Shown here one piece after another: positions 8,140-14,836 of a DNA stretch of 19,025 nt. The position numbers and the translations under genes are program-made. Under the pieces are notes generated by a model. That model saw nothing but the letters and a program-made list of their open reading frames with translations, was not told where the DNA came from and ran no database searches. Origin of the DNA: Galbitalea sp036271795 (lineage in GTDB: Bacteria > Actinomycetota > Actinomycetes > Actinomycetales > Microbacteriaceae); NCBI GenBank assembly GCA_036271795.1, contig DATAZY010000065.1, positions 1-19,025 of the forward strand, given 5' to 3'. How positions within the stretch are numbered: the stretch's first letter is position 1; each line of letters begins with the position of its first letter.

Positions 8140-8967
8140 TTAGCTAAGTCCGAAGATGGCGAGATATCCCGCCGAAATATTGGTGCCGAACAGGATGCCG
8201 ATCCAAGCGCCGAGAAGCATCCACGGGCCGAACGGAATTGCCGTCTTGCGTGAGGCTTTCCGGAAGATGACGAGGCCGATCGAGAACAGTCCGCCGGCCA
8301 GGAAGGCCGCAAACGCGCCAACCACCAGCGGTCCCCAGCCGAGCCAGCCGAGGTACAGACCGAGCAGGGCGGCAAGCTTGACGTCGCCGAAACCCATTCC
8401 GCGCGGATAGACGATGACGATGAGGAAGTAGAACAGAAAAAGCGCCGCTCCGCCGATGAGCGCACGACCCATCATCCACCAGTCGCTGCTGCCGATTGTG
8501 GCAATTGCGAGCAGCAGCGCTCCGACGACAATCGAGGGCAGGACGATGCGGTCCGGCAGCCGCTTCAGATCAAGGTCAATCGCGGCAAGGGCGACGGAGA
8601 CTGCCGCAAGATAGAGGAATGCCGCCAGTGCCCACGGCGCAATGGAGCGTGCAAGACCCGGCATACCCAGCTCGAAAAGCACGAACGCCACACCGACAAA
8701 GAAGACGGCCGTGCCGGCCTCGATGAGCGGATACCGCGCGGAGATTGGTTCACCGCAGTCTCGACACTTGCGTCCCAGTGCGAGCCAGGAAACGACCGGC
8801 ACGTTATCCCTCGCCCGGATGCTGTGGCCGCAACTGGGGCACGCGCTGGCGGGAGCGACGAGCGAGAGCTGTCGCGGCACGCGCCAGACCACCACGTTCA
8901 GGAATGATCCGATCGCGAGGCCCAGGATCGCCGTGAAGGCCAGGATGATGGGGACCAGGCTAGCCAA
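8140..8967 (-). CDS. pilD: Prepilin peptidase / N-methyltransferase
   Basis: PilD removes the class III leader of prepilins at the cytoplasmic membrane face and N-methylates the new first residue. From a TTG at 8967 the protein is 275 residues with about eight hydrophobic segments. The methyltransferase domain has CPSC (43-46) and CRDC (68-71), the zinc-binding pairs. The catalytic aspartates of family A24 are in AAIDLDLKRLPD (D131, D139 region) and GFGDVKL (D195). A longer open frame runs upstream to 9174 but overlaps pilX and has no membrane character. The TTG is chosen because it gives the correct N-terminus (LVPIILAFTAILGLAIGSFLN-type) and overlaps the pilX stop by only 8 nt. Its SD is weak, suggesting low, coupled expression. 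Confidence 0.95.
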   Translation of the reverse strand: MASLVPIILAFTAILGLAIGSFLNVVVWRVPRQLSLVAPASACPSCGHSIRARDNVPVVSWLALGRKCRDCGEPISARYPLIEAGTAVFFVGVAFVLFELGMPGLARSIAPWALAAFLYLAAVSVALAAIDLDLKRLPDRIVLPSIVVGALLLAIATIGSSDWWMMGRALIGGAALFLFYFLIVIVYPRGMGFGDVKLAALLGLYLGWLGWGPLVVGAFAAFLAGGLFSIGLVIFRKASRKTAIPFGPWMLLGAWIGILFGTNISAGYLAIFGLS

Positions 8968-10852
8968 GGGCCACCGCCGTTCCGTCCGCCGTGAAGGCGG
9001 GCGCCACCTGGGCCATCGACGTGGTGCCGTAGGTCGTCGATACTGGCGCAAGGAACTTGGGTGGCGCGGCTGTTTCCAGTTGCTGATCGTAGGTGTAGTT
9101 CTTCGTATAGCCGGTCGACGTTGTGCTCCCGGAGCCCGTCGCGACGGCGCCACGGAACTTTTGCGCGATCGCACCGGTGAGGTAGAGCGTTCCGCGCTTC
9201 ACCGTCCCCTGATCGTAGTTCTGCACGGTAAACGTGTCGTTGAGCGAAAGGATCGCCGCGTGGACGTAGCGGTCGCTCACAGCCATCAGGAAATTGCCGT
9301 TGTCCAGGAGGGGATTCCAAATCCACACGGCCTTCTGCCCGACCAGGCCGAGAATGTCACCGTCCGAATCCGCGTAGTTGATATCGCCAGTGATGTAGAT
9401 GTAGTTCGCCGCGGCGATGGTCAGGCGACCCTTGAGGGTGCCTGACACGAAGGCGTCGCCAGCGGTGCACCCGTAGGACGACGAAGACGGCGGGGCCTCG
9501 TTCAACAGTTTGCCCGAGACGGTCAGGCTCGCGGGATATCCGATTCCGTTTCCCGCCACCTCCTTCTCGTGGGCGCTGGTGGCCGTGGTGTTCGTGTTCG
9601 ACCCCACACAACCCGGATACACGGTGGACTCCGTCGGCGACTTTGGCGAGCCACTCGGGCTGTAGTTGGGGTCCGTCGTCGTGCCAGGAACCGCCTGCAC
9701 GTAGATGAGGTTATTGGTCGGCACAGGAATCACCTGGCCGTTAGCCGCGCCGAGCCCGGTAGATCCGGGAGTGCCGCAGTTCTCAAGGGTCACGCCAGCG
9801 GCCGGTGTCCCCTTTGCGCCGGTCTGGGTGTACTGCGTGTAGGGCGAAATCACTCGCATGTTTCCGTCGGAAGTGAGGGTAATGCTCGTCGGGCCCGTGT
9901 ACAGGCAGCCGGGGCGAGGGACGTCCTGCGGATCGTTGATCGCGGTCTCATTGAGCTGGTTGGTATTGGTCGTCGGCATCACGATCGAGGAGTCCTGGGA
10001 CGGAACGTAGGTCTGGCCCTGGTACGTGTACCAAACCTGTCCGGTGCAGGCCGCATGGGTTCCACCCAGCGTGGGCGAGTAGTACGGTGCCGTCGGATCG
10101 GCCGAAGTCACCGCGCCACCAAATTTCGCGGTACAGATGTGCATGAGGTCGTTTGAGTGCACGGGACCGTCCAGAACGTCGCCACCGTTGAACGTGATTT
10201 CGTTGCAGTTCGCGCGATTCGGTGCCGGTGTCTGCCAGCCATAGGCGGGGACACAGAGCGGGTTACCACTCGAGTTGAACGGGCCGAGAGCTGGGTCGGC
10301 GATCTCATAGTCGGTGAAGTAGAGGAAGTCGATGAATCCCGTACCCCGCACGCTCGCAACCACGCTGCGGGTGGTGTTGCCCACCTTGCCAGTGGAGCGG
10401 ATGCGTAGCACACCGGTGCTCGCGAACTGGGAGTTGTCCACCTCGTAGCGGAAAAAGGCCGTCGGCGGTCCACCCGGGGTGTTGTTGCTGCCCGCGACGC
10501 TCGCCCAGGTCCCGCCCTTGGTGACGTCGAATGCCGGGTTCGGCGCAGCCGGCAGTGGAGCGATCACGGTGCTGCCCGTGGCCTTCGTGAACACGGAGTT
10601 CGGGTTTCCGTACTGGCCATACGAGCTGTCGCCCGCGAGTCTGCTCTCGTACTCATCCACGCCTGCGTACGCGGCAGCGAGAGCCGCGGTCGAATCCTGG
10701 TCGGTGTAGGTAGTTTGCAGTCCGCTAACGGATGAGCTGATGGCGGTCACCATGAGGAGCGCGAGCACGATACTGATACTCAAGACGAGGGGAAGTGCGA
10801 ATCCGCCTTCTCGTTCGCTTCGGGCTATTCGCGACGCAAGGAATTTCATCAT
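8960..10852 (-). CDS. Large PilX-like minor pilin / pilus assembly protein
   Basis: This 630-residue protein begins MMKFLASRIARSEREGG and is then hydrophobic to about residue 43. The PilD site is G17/F18, and mature position 5 is Leu rather than Glu, as in PilX and GspK-type minor pilins. TGFIDFLYFTDYEIADP (171-187), DGPVHSND (228-235) and a later DILGLVGQKAVWIWNP segment match a family of long PilX-type proteins of Gram-positive T4P. Eight cysteines lie in the extracellular part. The ATG at 10852 overlaps the PilW-like stop by one base (TGATG); ATG 10849 is equally possible. The gene ends inside the pilD start. It probably primes assembly or sits at the pilus tip, but the C-terminal function is unknown. 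Confidence 0.88.
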   Translation of the reverse strand: MMKFLASRIARSEREGGFALPLVLSISIVLALLMVTAISSSVSGLQTTYTDQDSTAALAAAYAGVDEYESRLAGDSSYGQYGNPNSVFTKATGSTVIAPLPAAPNPAFDVTKGGTWASVAGSNNTPGGPPTAFFRYEVDNSQFASTGVLRIRSTGKVGNTTRSVVASVRGTGFIDFLYFTDYEIADPALGPFNSSGNPLCVPAYGWQTPAPNRANCNEITFNGGDVLDGPVHSNDLMHICTAKFGGAVTSADPTAPYYSPTLGGTHAACTGQVWYTYQGQTYVPSQDSSIVMPTTNTNQLNETAINDPQDVPRPGCLYTGPTSITLTSDGNMRVISPYTQYTQTGAKGTPAAGVTLENCGTPGSTGLGAANGQVIPVPTNNLIYVQAVPGTTTDPNYSPSGSPKSPTESTVYPGCVGSNTNTTATSAHEKEVAGNGIGYPASLTVSGKLLNEAPPSSSSYGCTAGDAFVSGTLKGRLTIAAANYIYITGDINYADSDGDILGLVGQKAVWIWNPLLDNGNFLMAVSDRYVHAAILSLNDTFTVQNYDQGTVKRGTLYLTGAIAQKFRGAVATGSGSTTSTGYTKNYTYDQQLETAAPPKFLAPVSTTYGTTSMAQVAPAFTADGTAVALG

Positions 10853-11526
10853 CAGTTTGTCCCCAAATTCAGATTCGGCATTCCGACCGTGTTCTGCAGC
10901 GTGGCGGCTTGAATGGTGGAGTTGTTTGAGGCCTGCAACGTCACAGTCACGGTCACTGAATTGATTTGCCCGAGCTGGGCGCCGCTGAATCCACCACTCG
11001 GGATCGCCAGGGCGCCGGACGAGTTGGCGTAGCTGAAGAGATTGCCCGTGATTCTGCCCGGCAGCGTGCGAGTGAGCGTGGGTGTCTTCGTCTGATCGAA
11101 AGTGAACAGCCCCGTGCTCCCCACAATCGCCGGCCACCGTTTCTCCAGCAGCTGGCCGGTCGTGGCGTTGATGCTGAACGTTACAAGGAACGGCGTCGTT
11201 GTGATGACGTTCGAGTCGACGTAGGAGTACATCGTGATACTCGTCGCGGTCGCGGTGATGAAAGCAGCCGCTTGTACCCCGCCTGTTGTCGGATTCGTCG
11301 TTCCGCCTCTAATCACTCGAGAAACCTCGCTGACAAGGTTCCCGGCGGATTGCGTGTTCAGATCGTTTCCCGAGGTCGAGACCACCGATTTGTTCGCCGC
11401 GACCCAGAGGCTCAGCACCATCGAGCCCAGAATTCCGAAGACAATGATGGAGACCAGGAGCTCGACCAGGGACATCCCGGCGTCGTTTCCGGCGACTGCC
11501 ATCCGTCGCCTCAGTGAGATAATCAC
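10852..11526 (-). CDS. PilW-like minor prepilin
   Basis: From the GTG at 11526 this is 224 residues with a 17-residue leader, cleavage at G17/M18, and mature start MSLVELLVSIIVFGILGSMV. Glu is at mature position 5, so it is a classical class III pilin. The remainder is a 180-residue beta-rich domain full of Thr and Ser, without cysteine. The GTG overlaps the preceding stop by 4 nt (GTGA). An internal ATG at 11502 has a better SD (GAGG, 6 nt) and would leave a 9-residue leader, so either may be used. Its place between PilV-like and PilX-like genes supports the minor-pilin role; the PilW name is by position and N-terminus only. Confidence 0.88.
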   Translation of the reverse strand: MIISLRRRMAVAGNDAGMSLVELLVSIIVFGILGSMVLSLWVAANKSVVSTSGNDLNTQSAGNLVSEVSRVIRGGTTNPTTGGVQAAAFITATATSITMYSYVDSNVITTTPFLVTFSINATTGQLLEKRWPAIVGSTGLFTFDQTKTPTLTRTLPGRITGNLFSYANSSGALAIPSGGFSGAQLGQINSVTVTVTLQASNNSTIQAATLQNTVGMPNLNLGTN

Positions 11527-12857
11527 TGGGCTGTCCGGGGGTCGAGTGTCACGACGTTGGAGACGATCGTCGACGGCGCCGTAACGGTCAGGTTCGTCGA
11601 AGTGACCTGCGTGCCGGTACCGGTGGTCGAATAGAACAGCTTGTATGAACCGTAGGGCAGTGCCAGCGTCGTGATCTTTCCGCTGCTCAGTATCTTGCCG
11701 AAGTTGTAGGTCGCGGTAACCGAAGAGCATCCTGGATCAGCTGTTCCGCTCGGCCCGGTCGCCTGCAGGACGGCGCTCACCGGCTGGCTGTTCGCGGTGC
11801 CCTTGACCTGCACAATTCCCATGGGGAGTTGCACCGTTCCTGCCACCGAAGGCACCACAGGCAGACTCGATGGCGCCGCATATGTAATTCCGCTCACCGT
11901 GGTCGTCGGCCAGAGGGTCGGATTAGGTGAGAGGCAGCCGTTCGTCCCGGAATTCTTCGGGATGAAGTGTCCCGCCACGAAGCTGTAACCGTCGGGGAAT
12001 GGGTAAACCGTGAGCGGCACCAGGGTCGATGCGTCGATGGCGGGATCCGTCGCATGCAGAAGACTGACGTACATGGGTGAAGGAAGCGCGGCTCCCGGGC
12101 TGTTGCTGGCGTAATTGAGCGTTAGCGCTACGCCAGCGTCCATAGTGAACGGGATGCTGACCGAGGTTCCCGCCGTCACCTGCTGGACCACGCTCTGCGA
12201 GGTTTGCTGCAGCGTGCCAACGTAGCCCGCCTTACTCACCGTTACGGTGTAGCTGCCCACAGGCACCTTAAGGAGGTAGCTGCAGCCGTCGACATCCGTT
12301 GCTTTGGCCGGCGGGCTGAGTGCCGGGCTCGTGGTGACGGTGACACCCGACACGCCGTTGGATCCCTGGTCTTCGACCGAGACGAGCATCGTGGCATCCG
12401 CCGGGTCGCTGACTCTGGTCGAGGGCGCAATGAGAGTGTCCGCGCGAACGGGAGCGTTGGGGTGAACCATTCCCGGCCAAGTCACCGTAACGTTCACCTG
12501 CTTGTACAGCAGCGCACCACCGCCACCACCACAGGGCGCTACCTGGGTCGCGTCGGAATACCACTGGGCGACGGTCTTTACGGTGTACGTGTGTCCACCG
12601 CTTGTGGTCGACGTCGTTGAGTTGAAGAGATTGAAGACGTTAGTGGTTGAGCGGGCGCTGTCGATGGCCTGCGCGGCGAGATTTGTGGCAGTTTCCCTAG
12701 CTCGCGAATCGATTGCAAAGTTCGCGGTTTGGAGAAGGGTGGCAATGACACCCAGAGCAACGATCGAAAAGATGATCATGGCGACCATCACTTCGATCAG
12801 GCTGATGCCTTCATCGTCACGCTGGTGACGGGCAAGAGTGGCGCGGAATGTATTCAC
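11523..12857 (-). CDS. PilV-like minor prepilin with carboxypeptidase-regulatory/CnaB-like module
   Basis: The protein has 444 residues, over twice the usual minor-pilin length. The leader is 17 residues, cleaved at G17/I18; the mature start ISLIEVMVAMIIFSIVALGV has Glu5. A pilin-type region runs to about 145. Residues 156-240 (SNGVSGVTVTTSP, then TDVDGCSYLLKVPVGSYTVT and SKAGYVG) have the beta-sandwich pattern of carboxypeptidase-regulatory or CnaB-like domains. The C-terminal part contains a second GSYKLFYSTTGTG-type repeat of this kind. A display or adhesion role at the pilus tip is inference. The start is GTG at 12857 with a near-perfect GGAGGTGA SD. It overlaps the next gene by 4 nt and follows pilA after 128 bp. 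Confidence 0.9.
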   Translation of the reverse strand: MNTFRATLARHQRDDEGISLIEVMVAMIIFSIVALGVIATLLQTANFAIDSRARETATNLAAQAIDSARSTTNVFNLFNSTTSTTSGGHTYTVKTVAQWYSDATQVAPCGGGGGALLYKQVNVTVTWPGMVHPNAPVRADTLIAPSTRVSDPADATMLVSVEDQGSNGVSGVTVTTSPALSPPAKATDVDGCSYLLKVPVGSYTVTVSKAGYVGTLQQTSQSVVQQVTAGTSVSIPFTMDAGVALTLNYASNSPGAALPSPMYVSLLHATDPAIDASTLVPLTVYPFPDGYSFVAGHFIPKNSGTNGCLSPNPTLWPTTTVSGITYAAPSSLPVVPSVAGTVQLPMGIVQVKGTANSQPVSAVLQATGPSGTADPGCSSVTATYNFGKILSSGKITTLALPYGSYKLFYSTTGTGTQVTSTNLTVTAPSTIVSNVVTLDPRTAQ

Positions 12858-12931
12858 GATTCACCTCCCCAAGTCTCGTGATGGCCATCAACGGCCTGAA
12901 AGTGCAACGAGGGCTGATCCCCCGAAAGGCC

Positions 12932-12971
12932 GAGAGGATGAAGCGCCAATGTGACGACGCTCCACCCTCTC
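12932..12971 (-). promoter_or_regulatory. Long stem-loop immediately after pilA
   Basis: On the transcribed strand GAGAGGGTGGAGCG pairs with CGCTTCATCCTCTC over 14 bp, including two G-U pairs, around a 12-nt loop. It starts about 15 nt after the pilA stop. The pairing uses G-U only in this orientation, supporting an RNA function. There is no long U-tract. A role in stabilising pilA mRNA, or in reducing read-through to the minor pilins, is likely. Confidence 0.55.
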
Positions 12972-12985
12972 AGCGCTATGTGGAA

Positions 12986-13453
12986 CTAGCTAGAAGGAGT
13001 GAACACCCCTGCAACACAAGTACCTTCAGCGACGCCTGTGGTGTCGCTCGCCGCGAAGCTCTTGCCCGTGACGCTTGTCGCCTGGATGCAGAAACCGCCA
13101 CCGGTGGTCGCCGTCGAGAGCGTCGGGTAGTCAGCCGTTGCGGAGTAGTTGGCATCCGCGGTCGTCGGTGCCGTGTAGCCGTCAGTGGAGTCGAGCCCCG
13201 CAAGACCGCCGGTTGGCATCTGGCCGTTGTTTGAGGTCTCGTGGGCGACGACCGCAGTCTTCGCGTTGGAGACGTCCGACTTGACTGCGGAGTCTTTTGC
13301 GTTGTTCTGAACACCGATGTAGATCGGGATTGCGATCGCGGCGAGGATTCCGATGATGATGACGACGACCAGGAGCTCGATGAGGGTGAAGCCCTCTTCG
13401 CGCTTGAGGCCGGCACGGCGATCGTTCATCGCCTTGTTGAAGCGTGAAAACAT
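12986..13453 (-). CDS. pilA: Major type IV pilin (prepilin)
   Basis: The precursor is 155 residues with a basic 21-residue leader ending KREEG, cleaved before F22. The mature start FTLIELLVVVIIIGILAAIA is canonical: Phe1, Glu5 and a hydrophobic alpha-1 helix, giving a mature pilin of 134 residues. Two cysteines (C122 and C146) would close a C-terminal disulfide loop of 25 residues, like the D-region of T4a pilins. The ATG at 13453 has an AGGA SD. The gene stands apart from pilC (144 bp) and the minor pilins (128 bp), with structured spacers on both sides, which fits separate high expression. It is identified as the major pilin by its small size, canonical N-terminus and isolation; the operon encodes no other short pilin. 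Confidence 0.95.
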   Translation of the reverse strand: MFSRFNKAMNDRRAGLKREEGFTLIELLVVVIIIGILAAIAIPIYIGVQNNAKDSAVKSDVSNAKTAVVAHETSNNGQMPTGGLAGLDSTDGYTAPTTADANYSATADYPTLSTATTGGGFCIQATSVTGKSFAASDTTGVAEGTCVAGVFTPSS

Positions 13454-13597
13454 GTTCTGTTCCTGTCTGTTTGATGAATATGGACAGGGCCCCCAAAGAA
13501 AGCTTTGACCCCCAACACTGATAGTCGCCGAGTCCCTGTGGTTGCGTAATCCCGCAAACGGGGCACAACGGGGATTTCCGCTACCCCAGAAAGGGGG
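13454..13597 (-). promoter_or_regulatory. pilC-pilA spacer / pilA leader with inverted repeats
   Basis: This 144-bp gap has no gene. Right after pilC, ACCCC/GGGGT (13583-13598) can form a small hairpin. Further on are CCCG-CAAA-CGGG, a CAAAG/CTTTG hairpin (13494-13507) and the wider pair ACAGGG/CCCTGT (13484-13489 with 13534-13539) enclosing it. I find no convincing -35/-10 pair, and no match to the c-di-GMP-I or -II riboswitch consensus I could recall. A promoter or RNA element for pilA is expected here from the gene arrangement. Confidence 0.4.
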
Positions 13598-14836
13598 TCA
13601 GCTGCCTTGGTTCTGAACCACGGTCGTGATCTGGAAAATCGGCAAGTAGAGGGCCACGATCATGCCACCCACGACGACTCCAAGTACGGCAACCATGAGC
13701 GGCTCTATCATGGCCGTGAGTTGCTCTGTGGCGGCCTCGACTTCTGCGTCGTAGAAGTCACCGATCTTGTTGAGCATCTGCTGCAGTGATCCGGAGTCCT
13801 CGCCAACGGCGATCATCTGGGTCACCATTGCAGGGAACACCGGAGAGGCGGCGAGCGGCTCCGCAATGGACCTGCCCTGTCGCACAGAGTCGGCTACGGC
13901 ATGCAGGGCCTTTTCGATTACCCAGTTGCCCGACGTCTCACCCACGATGTGAAGAGCCTGCAGAATGGGAACACCCGCGCCGATCATGCTCGCGAAGTTG
14001 CGGCAGAAGCGCGCGACCGCGATCTTCTTCAGAAGCCCACCGAAGACTGGAAGCCGGAGCTTGAACGGATCGACGGTTTGTCGAACTTTCTCGGTGTTCT
14101 TGTTGGCGCGCCACCAGATCGAGAAGACGATGGCAACGACGACCAGCAGAGGTGCGAGCCAGACCATGACGCTCGACATCCAGACCAGCATCTGGGTGGG
14201 AAGGGGCAGAGTACCGCCGAGGCTGTCAAACATCTGCTTAAACGTCGGGACGATAAAGATGAGCATCGCCGCGACTGCGACCACTGCCATGATCAAAACG
14301 ATGACGGGGTAGGTCAGCGCCGACTTGACGCTACCGCGTAGCTTGACCTCCTTCTCGAAGTTCGTTGCAATGGTTTCAAGAGAGCTCTCGAGGAATCCGC
14401 CTGTCTCGCCCGCACGTACCAGGTTGATCATGATGGGCGGGAAGTCGACCGGATGCTTGTACATCGCGTCGGAGAGTGACGAACCGGATTCGACCGCCTT
14501 CGTCACCGAGACCAGCACCTTCGTCAGGGCCTTGCTCTCGGTCTGTTGGCTGAGGATGCTTAGTGTGCGCAATAGGGAAAGCCCGGCTCCGATCATCGTG
14601 GCCATCTGACGGCTCATGATCGCGAGATCCTTGAGTCCGACGCCTTTGCTCAGCCCGGGAATTCTGATCTCTTTACTGAGCCCCGTGCCCTCCGCAGATT
14701 CGACAATCTCAACAGGCGAAAGGCCCATAGTGCGCATGCGAGTGGCGACAGCCGACTCGCTCGAGCCTTCGATTTTGCCCTTGACGATCTTCCCAGAGTC
14801 GTCGCGCCCCTTGTATGCGTATGCAAGAGTTGCCAT
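13598..14836 (-). CDS. pilC: T4P inner-membrane platform protein PilC
   Basis: PilC (GspF family) is the polytopic platform turned by PilB and PilT. The protein is 412 residues, the normal length. Two T2SSF domains lie at about 72-195 and 275-397, with the paired motifs GETGG (143-147) and GEDSG (345-349). Transmembrane helices are at about 176-198, 217-241 and 378-400. The opening residues YAYKGRDDSGKIVKGKIEG are typical of the N-terminal family signature. The ATG at 14836 overlaps the pilT stop by one base (TGATG), so the two are probably translated together. Confidence 0.97.
   Translation of the reverse strand: MATLAYAYKGRDDSGKIVKGKIEGSSESAVATRMRTMGLSPVEIVESAEGTGLSKEIRIPGLSKGVGLKDLAIMSRQMATMIGAGLSLLRTLSILSQQTESKALTKVLVSVTKAVESGSSLSDAMYKHPVDFPPIMINLVRAGETGGFLESSLETIATNFEKEVKLRGSVKSALTYPVIVLIMAVVAVAAMLIFIVPTFKQMFDSLGGTLPLPTQMLVWMSSVMVWLAPLLVVVAIVFSIWWRANKNTEKVRQTVDPFKLRLPVFGGLLKKIAVARFCRNFASMIGAGVPILQALHIVGETSGNWVIEKALHAVADSVRQGRSIAEPLAASPVFPAMVTQMIAVGEDSGSLQQMLNKIGDFYDAEVEAATEQLTAMIEPLMVAVLGVVVGGMIVALYLPIFQITTVVQNQGS

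Noticed and set aside
8968..9174. Extended N-terminus for PilD
   Set aside because: It would overlap pilX by over 200 nt with an Arg/Pro-rich, non-family sequence. The TTG at 8967 gives the normal PilD start.
10853..11137. Extended N-terminus for the PilX-like protein
   Set aside because: The longer frame overlaps the PilW-like gene and lacks hydrophobic or pilin features. The ATG at 10852 gives a class III leader and a one-base overlap.
13454..13597. c-di-GMP riboswitch before pilA
   Set aside because: It is an attractive idea because clostridial pilA genes can have one, but I could not align the conserved core of class I or class II; kept only as an unassigned leader.
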